A stretch of DNA of 64,000 nt from CAWIVH01 sp963839475 (GTDB lineage Bacteria > Acidobacteriota > UBA6911), in NCBI GenBank assembly GCA_963839475.1, contig CAWIVH010000016.1:6858-70857 (forward strand). Reading direction: 5' to 3'. The position numbers were made by a program, and so were the translations under genes. This document shows positions 17,460 to 26,935 of the stretch, in pieces (the first letter of the stretch is position 1; every line of letters starts with the position of its first letter). The notes under the pieces are model-generated. The model searched no databases. It had not been told where the DNA came from and saw only the letters and a program-made list of their open reading frames with translations.

Positions 17460-18296
17460 ATGATAATTCTATTCACAGACCTCGATGGCAGCCTGCTTGA
17501 TAATTCCGCGTATTCCGCGGATCCCGCCAGGGAGGCCCTGCGCTGCATAGATGAGCTGGGCCTCCCGCTCGTTTTCTGTACCAGCAAGACGCGGGCCGAG
17601 GTCGAACATTGGCGTACAACTCTCTGCAACAGGCACCCTTTTATTGTCGAGAACGGCGGGGCTCTCTATGTTCCTGCCGGCTACTTCCCGACTGATTTCC
17701 ACTCGCCGGTAAATCTTGGCCAATACAATGTGATCGAATTTGGAATCCCCTATCACGTCCTCGTCCAAACTCTCCGTCGGGCCTCACAGGACTCCGGATG
17801 CCGGGTTCGGGGGTTCCACGACATGAGCGTTGAAGAGATAAGCCGGAGATACGATCTTCCATTAGAACAAGCTCGATTGGCGAGGAAAAGGGAATATGAT
17901 GAACCGTTCGAAATTCTCGATCCTCCCGGAGACAAGCTCCTTGCCGCAATTGAACGCACGGGCAGACGCTGGACCCGCGGCGGCCGGCTGCATCACCTCA
18001 CCGGTGACGGGAACAAAGCCCACGGAGTCAGCCTGCTCAGCTATTATTACCGCTGGGCTTTCACCGACATTATAACCGTGGGTCTGGGCGACGGGGCGAA
18101 CGATTTGGACTTCCTGCGCCTCGTCGACATTCCAGTTATCATCCGTTCGAAGGCAGCCTGGCAGTTGAAATCCGCCCTCCCGCGGGCACGTGTTACAGAA
18201 CTTTCGGGCCCGGCTGGTTGGAATCAGGCGGTTCTGGACATTCTCGACGAACATGCGGCCGAGTACGAGATGGTCTCCAAGGAAAAGGCCGGATAA
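17460..18296 (+). CDS. mpgP: Mannosyl-/glucosyl-3-phosphoglycerate phosphatase (HAD family)
   Basis: 278 residues, HAD subfamily IIB. Motif I is FTDLDGSLLDN with the nucleophile Asp, motif II is FCTSKT, and motif IV is VGLGDGANDLDFL. FIVENGGALYVP and LTGDGNKAHGVSLL are typical of MPGP/GpgP. It removes phosphate from the sugar-3-phosphoglycerate to give mannosyl- or glucosylglycerate, a compatible solute. The likely synthase gene is at 20389-21618 on the opposite strand, so the pathway is complete in this locus. The ATG at 17460 lacks a strong ribosome site. Confidence 0.85.
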   Translation: MIILFTDLDGSLLDNSAYSADPAREALRCIDELGLPLVFCTSKTRAEVEHWRTTLCNRHPFIVENGGALYVPAGYFPTDFHSPVNLGQYNVIEFGIPYHVLVQTLRRASQDSGCRVRGFHDMSVEEISRRYDLPLEQARLARKREYDEPFEILDPPGDKLLAAIERTGRRWTRGGRLHHLTGDGNKAHGVSLLSYYYRWAFTDIITVGLGDGANDLDFLRLVDIPVIIRSKAAWQLKSALPRARVTELSGPAGWNQAVLDILDEHAAEYEMVSKEKAG

Positions 18297-18313
18297 ATTC
18301 GCCCGTTTGCGCT

Positions 18314-19018
18314 TCACAGGTGTTTCCAGACAGCGTGTTCCTGTAGTTCTTCCTTCCCGGGCTCCTTTCGCTCGAGGTAGCGTTCCACGGTTTTTCTTCC
18401 CGCCAGCCCCAAAGCCAAGCCGCCCGCCAGCATGGCGCCTCCGATTATCAGAATGAAAGAAGCCAGGAACACGTTTCTCGCAAAATTCAGATAATCGGCG
18501 GCTACAACGACCGTGACGAAGATTACGACAACTTTTACAGCCTGGCCTATCCGCCTTGAGGAAGGGATGCCTTCATTGAATGCCCAAACGAGAGCGCTGC
18601 GCCCGAGATAGCGGCTGACCCACACGCCTGCCACCAGGATGACGGCACCGGCAAACAACTTCGGCACCATAAACAAGACCGATTCGATCATGCGCGAGGT
18701 AAGCTGGGTGTCAAAGGCGCTCAGCGCAAGCAGAAAACCACTGGTCAGGATCGTCCAGTATGCGCCCTTTGCGGCCATGTGAGTCGCGCGTACCGGGCCG
18801 TCCCCGGGCAGGAGGGAGTCAAGTCCGCTGCGCCTCAGAAACCGATCGATGCGGGCCCCACGAAAGATTCGCATCAACAGTCCGCGCACGGCAGCCGCAA
18901 GACCCCAGGCTACGATAAGAATAAACAGCGCAGCCAGGAGGCTGGGTAAGTGATTTGTCGTGAGGCGGGACAGCCTGTCCATCGTGTCCTGCGCTATCCG
19001 TTCTGCTAATTGAAGCAT
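18314..19018 (-). CDS. MscS-like conserved-TM-helix membrane protein
   Basis: 234 residues from ATG 19018, which has GGAGGG 8 nt upstream. About four membrane segments (LPSLLAALFILIVAWGLA; the ILTSGFLLALSAFD region; LFAGAVILVAGVWVSRYLG; VVIFVTVVVAADYL; SFILIIGGAMLAGGLALGLAG), the last resembling the glycine/alanine-rich pore helix of small-conductance mechanosensitive channels. There is no C-terminal MscS beta domain. It follows the glycosyltransferase by 4 bp (TGA 19025-19023), so it is in the compatible-solute operon and may act in osmotic release. Confidence 0.75.
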   Translation of the reverse strand: MLQLAERIAQDTMDRLSRLTTNHLPSLLAALFILIVAWGLAAAVRGLLMRIFRGARIDRFLRRSGLDSLLPGDGPVRATHMAAKGAYWTILTSGFLLALSAFDTQLTSRMIESVLFMVPKLFAGAVILVAGVWVSRYLGRSALVWAFNEGIPSSRRIGQAVKVVVIFVTVVVAADYLNFARNVFLASFILIIGGAMLAGGLALGLAGRKTVERYLERKEPGKEELQEHAVWKHL

Positions 19019-19022
19019 ATGA

Positions 19023-20399
19023 TCAACCCTCCAGTACGGCGGCGGATCTAGCACTCTCCGCCGCCTTTTTCAGCGGGCGCTCGGCCGACCGAGTGCAAAC
19101 TTCAGCGCTATCCCAGCCCGAAATAAGGTACGATCTGAACTCTTCGAAACAGAGGCAGAGCTGTTCGATTTTTTCCTCAACCTGATCCGAAACAAGGTCC
19201 TTGGTTTCAAGCACAAACGACGCAACCCTGGCCAGATATAGAGAGGTCAGCGAGCGCAGCAAATGACTTCGCTCTACCGCCCGCTCCCGCCATGCAACAG
19301 CGAAATCCATTACGACCCGCACCCACAATTCATCATCAAAATGAAATCCATTCCGGGACTGGCTATCCAGAGATGCGCTAACCTTGGCCAGATCACCCAG
19401 AGTCCAGGGTGTCAAAGCAAGTGCCCAAACATCCTTGAGTTCATGGCTTGCCCGTTGATAAAGTCCCAGCATCCGGTCGGTATTGACCTCGACGGGATCG
19501 AGGCCGACCCCGAAGCGGAATCCAAAAAGCTCGGCGTCTTTGCTCGATTGTGTGCGCTTCCAGACGGATTCGTATTCCTGCATGAGGGTAAACACGCTGC
19601 CCACGACCTGGTGGAGCATCTCGCTCAGGTCTGTACCCGGATCTTTCGGGTCATGCAGCTTCGCACCCAGAAAACTCTGACAGACCCGATATCCCTCGGC
19701 AATCGCGATAGTGGTCATCCAGATGTCAATGCCGTAGCGAGCCGCATTCCCCTGCCAGTCACGCCGCGACAGGTAGCGTTGAAGCATGCGCGAAGAAAGT
19801 CCAAAATCCCCTCCAATCGGCTGGCGCACCCGCAGCCCGTATAAAGCGCGGGTCAAGGGGTAAACGATGCTGTTCGTGATCGTCCCATCGTACTTGTGCC
19901 TGTGGTAGAAAGGGGCTGTGAAATCGAATCCGGCATGTAGGACCGGCCGCAGCAGCAGATCAATCCACTCGGGCGTGATCGAACGCAAATCCGAATCAAT
20001 AACCACGCAGCCGCGGGCTTTTAGCATTGAAGCCATCTGGAAAATAAGGCGGAACGCGCTCCCTTTGCCCGGGATTCCATGATACGGGAAGGAGAGCCTG
20101 TGCACGGGGAAAAGCGGGGTATTGAATAAAAGGATTTGAGCTGAGTCCGAGCGACTGGCGAGCACGACATCGCGGGTGCCGTCCAAGGAACCCCCGTCGG
20201 AATTGATGATGACGGCCTTCAGTTGAGGGAAGTATTTCTCCAGACCGGCCTGCGCCGCTCTGGCTACGTGTCCTATAGTTCTTTCGTTGTTGTAGCTCGG
20301 GATGCCCACCACGACGTCAGCATGCCCAATCTTCTCAACCGCATTGAATGCTTCCCGGGGAAGAAAATCGGGCTTGGGAGTTTCAGTCTCAGCACGCAT
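19023..20399 (-). CDS. GT-A fold (family 2-like) glycosyltransferase
   Basis: 458 residues from ATG 20399. The nucleotide-sugar fold starts VVVGIPSYNNERTIGHV; NSDGGSLDGT and the metal-binding DSD in VVIDSDLRSITP follow. QPIGGDFGLSSRML is a typical acceptor-loop motif. The C-terminal 180 residues are helical. It overlaps the preceding synthase by 11 bp and is followed 4 bp later by the MscS-like gene. It may extend glucosylglycerate to a longer glycoside or duplicate the synthase step; the sugar is unknown. The open frame upstream of 20399 is a shadow. Confidence 0.8.
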   Translation of the reverse strand: MRAETETPKPDFLPREAFNAVEKIGHADVVVGIPSYNNERTIGHVARAAQAGLEKYFPQLKAVIINSDGGSLDGTRDVVLASRSDSAQILLFNTPLFPVHRLSFPYHGIPGKGSAFRLIFQMASMLKARGCVVIDSDLRSITPEWIDLLLRPVLHAGFDFTAPFYHRHKYDGTITNSIVYPLTRALYGLRVRQPIGGDFGLSSRMLQRYLSRRDWQGNAARYGIDIWMTTIAIAEGYRVCQSFLGAKLHDPKDPGTDLSEMLHQVVGSVFTLMQEYESVWKRTQSSKDAELFGFRFGVGLDPVEVNTDRMLGLYQRASHELKDVWALALTPWTLGDLAKVSASLDSQSRNGFHFDDELWVRVVMDFAVAWRERAVERSHLLRSLTSLYLARVASFVLETKDLVSDQVEEKIEQLCLCFEEFRSYLISGWDSAEVCTRSAERPLKKAAESARSAAVLEG

Positions 20400-21618
20400 G
20401 GTTTCGGACTTTCGGGACGGTTGTTTCGACGCTGTTCCGCAGCAGATTGAAGAAATCGGGGATTGCCGCAATGACTCGATTCCAATTGGGAATCTGCGGA
20501 TTTCCGAGAGGTGCCTCGACAAACTCCTGTGTGGCCTGTCGCAGGCTCTCAGCGAATGTCGCCACGGCCGCTTCTTCCTGATGTCGGTCGAACTCGAGAC
20601 CATTCAGCATGGCGTCCGCATAGTATCTGCCGATCGTATCCTCGGCCATCCGCACATAGCGCACCTGCAGGCTCCGGAAATGGTCTTTGGTGAAGACCAG
20701 TCCCTCCCCGGCGAGCGTGCGAAGCAGGGATTTCGCCACCTCGCACGCCATGCGTCTCAATCCCTTTGAAGCATCGTCGCTCGACAAAGACTGGTGCTTG
20801 TGTTCGTAGGTTTCGGCGAGATCGACCTGGCAAACTCTTGCAGCCGCGCAATTCCTGAAAACCTCGGCCAGAACGCCCACCTCGAGACCCCAGTCGCTCG
20901 GAATCCGGTTCACGCGGGCAAGTTTCGCATGCATGGAAAATTCTCCGGCAAGCGCATAGCGAAAGCTGTCCACAAAACGGAGGAAGGGGGCCATGGGAGC
21001 CATGTTTTCCAGAGCGCGGATAAGAGGGGTCAGAAAGAGCCTGGTGGCGCGGCCATGCATGCGGTCTGTAACCCGGGCGTAATAGCCTTTGCAGAATTCA
21101 AATGCAAGGTGTGGATTCGCAACCGGGTAGACCAGCCTGCTCAGCAGGTTCTTCTGATAGTTCACGATGTCGCAGTCGTGCAGGGCAATGACGTCACAGT
21201 CACCCGTTGCCAGAAGATAGCCGTATGCCAGCCAGCAGGACCTTCCTTTGCCGTCGGGGCCGGCCGACAGCCCGCGTTCCTCCAGAATTTCCAGCAGGTT
21301 TTGAATTTCGGGGCTGTCGATCCAAAGGATGGTCAATTTGTGCGGGTAGTCGCCGAAAAACTCCTGGACTTTCCGGTATTCGTTTATCCCGGCACGCCCC
21401 AGGGAGACAACAATATGTCGCAGGTACGGGACATCAGACAGTTCATCCGCGATCCGGCGCATCGCGGCGGTTTCAAACTCGGAGTAGAGAGCAGGCAGGA
21501 CCAGGCCGATGGGCACGTGATCAGCCATCTCCCGCAGCTCATTCTCCATTCGTGCGGCGCTTCCCGCTTTGAGTCGGTGGAGTGTGGTCACGCAGCCGGT
21601 CTGATAGAAATCCGCCAT
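20389..21618 (-). CDS. gpgS: Glucosyl-3-phosphoglycerate synthase-like glycosyltransferase
   Basis: 409 residues from ATG 21618 (GGAGG 8 nt upstream). MADFYQTGCVTTLHRL is a characteristic start. VLPALYSEFE, KGRSCWLAYGY, the metal motif in VIALHDCDIVNY, FEFCKGYYARVTDRMHGR and PSDWGLEVGVLAEV, plus late YEHKHQSLS, match GpgS-type enzymes of the GT-A fold. The enzyme joins a sugar from NDP-glucose (or GDP-mannose) to 3-phosphoglycerate. With the phosphatase at 17460 it gives glucosylglycerate or mannosylglycerate. First gene of a three-gene minus-strand operon. Confidence 0.8.
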   Translation of the reverse strand: MADFYQTGCVTTLHRLKAGSAARMENELREMADHVPIGLVLPALYSEFETAAMRRIADELSDVPYLRHIVVSLGRAGINEYRKVQEFFGDYPHKLTILWIDSPEIQNLLEILEERGLSAGPDGKGRSCWLAYGYLLATGDCDVIALHDCDIVNYQKNLLSRLVYPVANPHLAFEFCKGYYARVTDRMHGRATRLFLTPLIRALENMAPMAPFLRFVDSFRYALAGEFSMHAKLARVNRIPSDWGLEVGVLAEVFRNCAAARVCQVDLAETYEHKHQSLSSDDASKGLRRMACEVAKSLLRTLAGEGLVFTKDHFRSLQVRYVRMAEDTIGRYYADAMLNGLEFDRHQEEAAVATFAESLRQATQEFVEAPLGNPQIPNWNRVIAAIPDFFNLLRNSVETTVPKVRNHAC

Positions 21619-22164
21619 CGTTTTTGCCTCCAGCCTCCAAGAGTAATGAGAAGCTACCTGCATTACCATCCAGTTAAAGGGGGAGATCCGAAGGGAAAAA
21701 CCAGTAGCTGGAGAATTTGATCGCGGCATCCGGTTCACTGCGAATTAACGGCTGAAAGTCAAAGTGATCTGACCAATCCAGTCCGGATTTGCGGCAGGTA
21801 TTCCTCACGGGCGCAATACTGTGTTGTCGCGATTCTTTAACAAAAACGGCTGTAGATTCTTCAGAGGCGTAATGTGAAATGAAGTGCCGCCCTGTGCAGT
21901 GGCAGCCCACCTTTAACTTGCAGATTAAGTGATGGATACTCTCTCCGGAACATGCGCGGTGCCAATCGGCGGATCTGATCTTTTATCATCGATCAGCCCT
22001 TGATGCAGGTGGATCGGCGGCCAGGGAGGCAGGGCAGCAACGCACGGGGAGTATCATATGATTTAGGTCCGGGTCTTTTTCGATGATCCAAACTCAGATT
22101 AGGTCCGGGTCCTTATGCCGGGATCAAGGGCAACGGACCGATTCATGAGGAGAGGAGGAGAGGT
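21619..22164. other. Intergenic, two short direct repeats only
   Basis: No gene seen. TTAGGTCCGGGTC occurs at 22063-22075 and again at 22099-22111, 36 bp apart, just upstream of the STAS-like gene. Confidence 0.5.
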
Positions 22165-22527
22165 ATGGCAGTCAGAGTGCAGGAAGCCGAGGACGGAAAG
22201 GTGCTGGAGGTTTATGTCACAGGCAAACTCTCTGAAGAGGATTATGGGCATTTTCTTCCCGAGGTTGAACGGCTCATAAAAAAGGAGGGGAAGATCAGCA
22301 TTGTTTTCGAGATGTCCCAGTTTCATGGCTGGGAGTTCGGTGCGTTGTGGGCGGACATCAAGTTTGATTTCAAGCACTTTGCGGACATTAACCGCCTCGC
22401 GATCATTGGTGAGACAAAATGGCAGGAATGGATGGCTCAGTTCTGCCGCCCGTTCACCACGGCGACAATCCGTTATTTCGACCATGCGGCTGCCGATGAA
22501 GCACGCAGATGGATACAAGAGAGGTGA
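22165..22527 (+). CDS. SpoIIAA-like (STAS-fold) protein
   Basis: 120 residues. The pattern VLEVYVTGKLSEEDYGHFLP, then KISIVFEMSQFHGWEFGALW, DIKFDFKHFADINRLAIIGE and TATIRYFDHAAADEARRWI is that of the SpoIIAA-like/DUF3478 family, a STAS fold without the phosphorylated serine of true anti-anti-sigma factors. A purine-rich GGAGGAGAGG precedes the ATG. Function unknown; often stress-related. It is 16 kb from the LOV-PP2C gene, so a link is only a possibility. Confidence 0.85.
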   Translation: MAVRVQEAEDGKVLEVYVTGKLSEEDYGHFLPEVERLIKKEGKISIVFEMSQFHGWEFGALWADIKFDFKHFADINRLAIIGETKWQEWMAQFCRPFTTATIRYFDHAAADEARRWIQER

Positions 22528-22548
22528 GAGTCGCTCAAGGCTTCAGCC

Positions 22549-22830
22549 CTAACCAAACAGTTTTCTGCCGGTTTGGGTGCAAGCCAGTCGTATGACCACA
22601 GTGGTGCACGGTGCAGCACGAACCACGGCCTCTGCAACGCTGCCCAGAGCAAGGCGGCTCAGCCCCGTAGGGTAAAGAAAGGCAGCTGAATTGTAATTGG
22701 CTGAAAAGAAGATCCTTGCCGTTCGCCGCCTCCGCCATCTTTGGGACGATTGACAAAGAGGGTCCATTCGCCGGATGCTCCCGAGACTCACTCCGTATCC
22801 GGAGGAACATGAAGGCACCTTGCGCAACCA
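22549..22830 (-). pseudogene. Universal stress protein fragment
   Basis: The end of this frame, GLSRLALGSVAEAVVRAAPC followed by TTVVIRLA, matches the ATP-binding C-terminal G-x9-GS-x-x motif of UspA-like proteins. Earlier parts occur in a second frame (VPKMAEAANGKDLLF). No intact gene can be built, so it is a remnant. Confidence 0.5.
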
Positions 22831-23583
22831 TCAAGGACTAGGCAACCGGCTGGTAGAGCCGGGAGAAGAAGCAGGCCGCACGACCGGCAAAGTGGTGCGC
22901 CGCGAGCGACTGGGTGGCATGCTCCGGTACTACTACCGCAGGGCTGCTTGACCTGGTCTGGCATCGGACGCCGCGTGTCACGCAGGATGATCACAGGAAG
23001 TGTCCACAGGCTACAGGTCGCTTCCCTGATTCGAACGAATGAATCAGACATCGTACCCGCTGAAGCAAAGTTCTGGAATTGCAGTCCCTGATGTTGACCG
23101 AAATTGCGGCGGATTCCCGTTTCCAACCGATTCATGCCGGCCAGGACAAAACGTTCGATCCTCAGCGCAGGCGTTGCCGGCATAATGAGGAGGCTCTTTT
23201 GCTCATCAGCTATCAGAGGGAGCAGTACTCCCCAGTGAGTTTTGAATATCTGAGAGAGAAGAGCCGGGCGATTGGTGAAAAGTCTGCCGGGATCTGGCCT
23301 GCCATGGAAAAACGGCGCAATCTCCGATCAATCTTCGACCTGGTTGGCTGAGGTGGGCACCTGACAAAGTCCGAAACAGGAATAATGATATTGTGGGGTG
23401 CCACTCGAGGCTGGTCGCGTTCAGCCCGCTGTTTCTCAGCGGACTGGTATCGCGGCGGCGCGGAAGCATAGCGGCAAATCTCGAAAACATGTCTTTTTTT
23501 GCTGCAGGTGGTGTGTAGAATGGCCGGGATCGCAAAGCTTGGGAATTTGCGGCCCGGAGGGCCCGGTGATTCAGGAGGACGCC
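22831..23583. other. About 750 bp without an intact gene
   Basis: Short overlapping frames on both strands lack starts, ribosome sites and family features. It may be further decayed sequence upstream of the stress-protein remnant. Confidence 0.4.
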
Positions 23584-23937
23584 ATGCGAATCTTCGATCA
23601 TGTCGGTGTGCCGACCTCAATTAAGCAGCCGGCGGAAATGTGGGTGGAGGAAACCAAGGTCTGGGTGACAAATCCGGCCGAGCACCCGCACCGGATAGAG
23701 TATCTCCGATTCGAGCCAGACAGCCCTGTTGCCGGTGCTGTGCGCGACCTCCCGCATATGGCTTTTCGCGTGGATCGGCTGGAGCCCGAGATCGGCGAGG
23801 GCGAAATCCTGCTCGGGCCTTTCCGTCCGACAGACGAACTGCGCGTTGTGTTCGTCTTGAAAGATGGGGCCGTGTTCGAATTCATGGAGTACTGCGGAAG
23901 CGGCGACTGGTTCCGCAATCCGTCAGCTGCAGAATGA
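23584..23937 (+). CDS. VOC-superfamily-like hypothetical protein
   Basis: 117 residues from ATG 23584 with AGGAGG 6 nt upstream. The strands and candidate metal ligands follow a glyoxalase/VOC half-barrel: FDHVGVP near the start, RIEYLRFE, PHMAFRVD and VFEFMEY. The IGEGEILLGPFRP segment is also typical. Substrate unknown. It is convergent with the aldo/keto reductase. Confidence 0.65.
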   Translation: MRIFDHVGVPTSIKQPAEMWVEETKVWVTNPAEHPHRIEYLRFEPDSPVAGAVRDLPHMAFRVDRLEPEIGEGEILLGPFRPTDELRVVFVLKDGAVFEFMEYCGSGDWFRNPSAAE

Positions 23938-23960
23938 TTCCGGGTGTCGCCTGAAACGCG

Positions 23961-25037
23961 TCAGGCCCCGAGATCCCAGCGCCGGAAGTAGAGAGCCTGG
24001 CGCACGATCGGCAGCGTTTTGAACTCGATCTCCCTCATCTGTTCCTCGGATAACGGGCTGAACTCCGAGGCCCACTTCACGTTCTGTTCGAGCTGTTGCA
24101 CGTTGTCGACACCGACGATGCTCGTGCTTACGGGCAGCGTCATGTTGTAAGAAAGCGCCTCTTTCATGGTGAGTGTTCCCTTGAGCTTTGTGCGCAGGCG
24201 CTCCGGTTGTTGTTCGAGCGGGGGCGGATTCCAGGTGGAGAGCACTCTGCCGCGCGTGGCGATTTTCATACCAATGATCGCTATACCGCGCTTCTGAGCT
24301 TCGGGGAGCAGGTAACGAATGAAGCTCAGGTAATGGGCGTCCGCCGCATTGAGCGCCATGAGGATCGAGTCGAAAGGGTAGCGCTTGATAGCCTCGAGCA
24401 GCACAATAGGTTCGAAGTGCCCGGTGATTCCCAGAAACCGCACCGTTCCAGCAGAGCGCGCCTTCTCCAGCGCTTCGATGGCTCCTCCTTTGGCAAAGAT
24501 TTTGTCCACTTCGTCCTGTCTCTGCACGTTGTGTAGTTGCCAGGTTTCGAGGTGATCGGTCTGAAGGTTTTTCAGGCTTCGCTCCAGAAGTCGCATAGAT
24601 CCGTCGTAGGTGCGGTCGGCGGTCTTGCTGGCGAGAAAAACCTCGCGGCGCCGTGTCTTTAACACCTGCCCGATGTGAGTTTCGCTGGTGCCGTCGCCAT
24701 ATCCCGCAGCAGTGTCGATATAGTTGACCCCCAGATCGATCGCGCGGTTCACGATCGACGCTGACTCCTCGGCCTTTCCTGGAATCTCGAGCGTGGCCTG
24801 GCCACCGAGGCTGAAGATGCCGACCTTATATCCGGTTTTTCCGAAGCTTCGTGTCGGCATGGCTTTGTGGGTTCGCTCGTTGTAAGGAAGCTGATAACTG
24901 CCGGCGGCAGGCTCCAGAGCATGGTTCCCCGGACTGGCGGATTCAGCCTTGCCAGCCGCAGCCAAAGTCAATGCCACGCTTGTTCCGAGAAATGTTCGCC
25001 TGTCCAAGCAATTCCGGTTCTCCTTATTATCCTTCAT
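23961..25037 (-). CDS. Tat-exported aldo/keto reductase
   Basis: 358 residues from ATG 25037 (GGAG 9 nt upstream). The N terminus has a twin-arginine signal, DRRTFLGTSVALTLAAAG. The mature AKR barrel has the catalytic set Asp and Tyr in NYIDTAAGYGDG, Lys in FLASKTA and His in ETWQLHNVQ. It most resembles predicted periplasmic aldo/keto reductases of Acidobacteriota and Planctomycetota. NADPH dependence is unusual for an exported enzyme, so the cofactor should be folded in before export. Single gene. Confidence 0.85.
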   Translation of the reverse strand: MKDNKENRNCLDRRTFLGTSVALTLAAAGKAESASPGNHALEPAAGSYQLPYNERTHKAMPTRSFGKTGYKVGIFSLGGQATLEIPGKAEESASIVNRAIDLGVNYIDTAAGYGDGTSETHIGQVLKTRRREVFLASKTADRTYDGSMRLLERSLKNLQTDHLETWQLHNVQRQDEVDKIFAKGGAIEALEKARSAGTVRFLGITGHFEPIVLLEAIKRYPFDSILMALNAADAHYLSFIRYLLPEAQKRGIAIIGMKIATRGRVLSTWNPPPLEQQPERLRTKLKGTLTMKEALSYNMTLPVSTSIVGVDNVQQLEQNVKWASEFSPLSEEQMREIEFKTLPIVRQALYFRRWDLGA

Positions 25038-25269
25038 TACAGTCATCTCCTTGACCATGGGGGTTAGACGCATTGTGGATTTCAGCGCATGGACGCCGGG
25101 CTTTCGACCGCCTGGCAATGCCGGTGGACCTGTTTTGCTGGTGCCGGCGACTCATCGCGCGGTCTGCTTCAGATATACTTGTTTTGTTCTGCGGCTGCAA
25201 TCATTTAAAGATACGAACGTCTCCTGCAGATTGGTCTTTATACCCTCGCGCATGACGGTGTTGACCGGC

Positions 25270-25950
25270 TCAGGCCGATGTTGACATGAAGTTTCCCGTG
25301 CTGCCGGCATAGCTTATCGCGAGGAACCTTAAACCTATCGTATAGAGCTTTTGGCCGTTCCTGGATTGATCCTGCACATTTGTGACGGCGGCGGAAGCCT
25401 CAAACAGGCTGCAGGTGATTTTTAGCATCGTGCGCGGCGGCAGCATTTCGGAGCAGAGGAGTCGCATGCCTTGGGGGGAGAAATCAAGCATCCTGGCTTG
25501 TTTGGGCTTGCCTGGCCAGGAGGAGTAATACTGGATCTTTTCTTCCTTTTGAGTCCTCACCAAAGTACGCCGGGCCGCGCCGGTTTGAGAAGACGGCCGC
25601 TCCGACTGGAGAGGACTCAGGCATGTCATGCATTTTTCGCCGGGCTGCGGCCGGCGTGCCATGGGGTTCTTGCAGAGGGGGCAAACCAGGGAAGCGAGCG
25701 GACGCTTGTTCTGCGACTGCATGCGTTTGCTGTAGTGGGCGACAAGTTTTTCATCGTAGGCCGAGCGCAGAGCAGGGTCCCGGAGCACTTCATAGGCCTT
25801 GTTCACGAGGGCTGCTTCAGCCTCCGATCCCCCAAGGTCAGGATGCAGCTTCAGGTCCCTCATCAGTACGCGATAAGCGGCGTGAATGATTTCGGCCGGT
25901 GCGTCCGGTTGTACTCTCAGGATTCGGTAGTGATTACGCCGGTTTTTCAT
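25270..25950 (-). CDS. J-domain / zinc-ribbon / PilZ fusion protein
   Basis: 226 residues. A J domain (about 5-65) carries HPD in DLKLHPDLGG and DPALRSAYDE. A zinc ribbon (about 90-112) has CPLCKNP and CMTCLSP. The C-terminal domain (about 150-220) has the PilZ pattern ARMLDFSPQGMRLLC and a late YTIGLRFL; the N-terminal RxxxR of c-di-GMP binders is not clear (KPKQAR). So a co-chaperone module is joined to a possible c-di-GMP receptor. GAGGAG abuts the ATG, closer than usual. Divergent from the PIG-L gene. Confidence 0.75.
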   Translation of the reverse strand: MKNRRNHYRILRVQPDAPAEIIHAAYRVLMRDLKLHPDLGGSEAEAALVNKAYEVLRDPALRSAYDEKLVAHYSKRMQSQNKRPLASLVCPLCKNPMARRPQPGEKCMTCLSPLQSERPSSQTGAARRTLVRTQKEEKIQYYSSWPGKPKQARMLDFSPQGMRLLCSEMLPPRTMLKITCSLFEASAAVTNVQDQSRNGQKLYTIGLRFLAISYAGSTGNFMSTSA

Positions 25951-26161
25951 CTCCTCATTCTGTCCCCAAAGCGAAGCCTCTCAGATTAATATCGTCATTA
26001 TGGGACAATTGTTTAGCCGCAACGAGATCTCCATGGCTCCCGTCGGGTGTTTCGGTATCAGCTAACATGGGCTCCGCCCCTGTACCGTTCGGCCTGCTGA
26101 TCGCGGCTTTCTTATCTTCATGGTTCCATCATGGTATTGTCTCATTATTTGTGGGGATGGC

Positions 26162-26935
26162 ATGATCTCCGAATCGAAGGAGCTCCTAGCTTTTGATCGT
26201 CCGGCTTCTCTGTTCCTGATGCCGTGGCCGCGCGCGCTTCGACTTCTGATGCTTGCGCCCCATCCCGATGATTTTGATTCCATTGGCATCACGATGCGTT
26301 TCCTCCACCGTGATGGCCATTCGATCCACCTCGTGGTGGTCAGCGGGAGTGGGAGCGGCGTGTTGGATGAATTCTGCCAGGCGCCTGACTCCAAAACCAA
26401 GGCAGACGTTCGCGAGCGCGAGCCGCGGGAAAGTGCACGTTTTTTCGGGCTGCCTGATGAGCGAATCGAATTCATGCGTCTGGCCGAAGATGACGGCGGG
26501 GCTCCCCTGGAGAATGACTTTAACGAGAGAGCGATTGGAGCCCGCCTGGCGGCGTTGCGGCCTCAAGTCGTGTTCCTTCCCCATGGATCCGATACCAATG
26601 CTGGCCACCGGCGCGTTTACGCCATGTTTAGCCGGGCTGCCCGATCTCTGCCGGAATCCTGCGCCGCCTTCCTGATCCGCGATCCCAAAACAGTGGATTT
26701 CCGCCTCGATGTGTTCACTCCTTTTGACGAAGAGGCAGCGCGCTGGAAGCGGCAACTTCTTCTTCATCATCGTTCCCAGGACCACCGCAACCGGCTGTGG
26801 CGGGGACATGGTTTTGACGACCGGATACTTGCCTTGAACCGTACCATCGCCGCGGAACTGCCGCCCAGACCGGAGTATGCCGAGGCCTTCCAGATCGAAT
26901 CAGTGGAATTGCGGACACCCAGAGCGCCGGGATAA
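26162..26935 (+). CDS. PIG-L / LmbE-like deacetylase
   Basis: 257 residues from ATG 26162 (an ATG at 26120 is in frame). The zinc-binding motif APHPDDFDSIG and the second site SDTNAGHRRVYAMF are those of GlcNAc-PI/LmbE deacetylases; the usual HPDDE is HPDDF here. VVVSGSGSGV and REREPRESARFFGLPDERI are family-like. It removes acetyl groups from N-acetylglucosaminyl substrates or small thiols such as bacillithiol precursors; substrate unknown. Confidence 0.82.
   Translation: MISESKELLAFDRPASLFLMPWPRALRLLMLAPHPDDFDSIGITMRFLHRDGHSIHLVVVSGSGSGVLDEFCQAPDSKTKADVREREPRESARFFGLPDERIEFMRLAEDDGGAPLENDFNERAIGARLAALRPQVVFLPHGSDTNAGHRRVYAMFSRAARSLPESCAAFLIRDPKTVDFRLDVFTPFDEEAARWKRQLLLHHRSQDHRNRLWRGHGFDDRILALNRTIAAELPPRPEYAEAFQIESVELRTPRAPG

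Noticed and set aside
22165..22527. STAS-like protein as the direct partner of the LOV-PP2C phosphatase
   Set aside because: 16 kb apart, of the SpoIIAA-like/DUF3478 type without the phospho-serine motif; no evidence of pairing.
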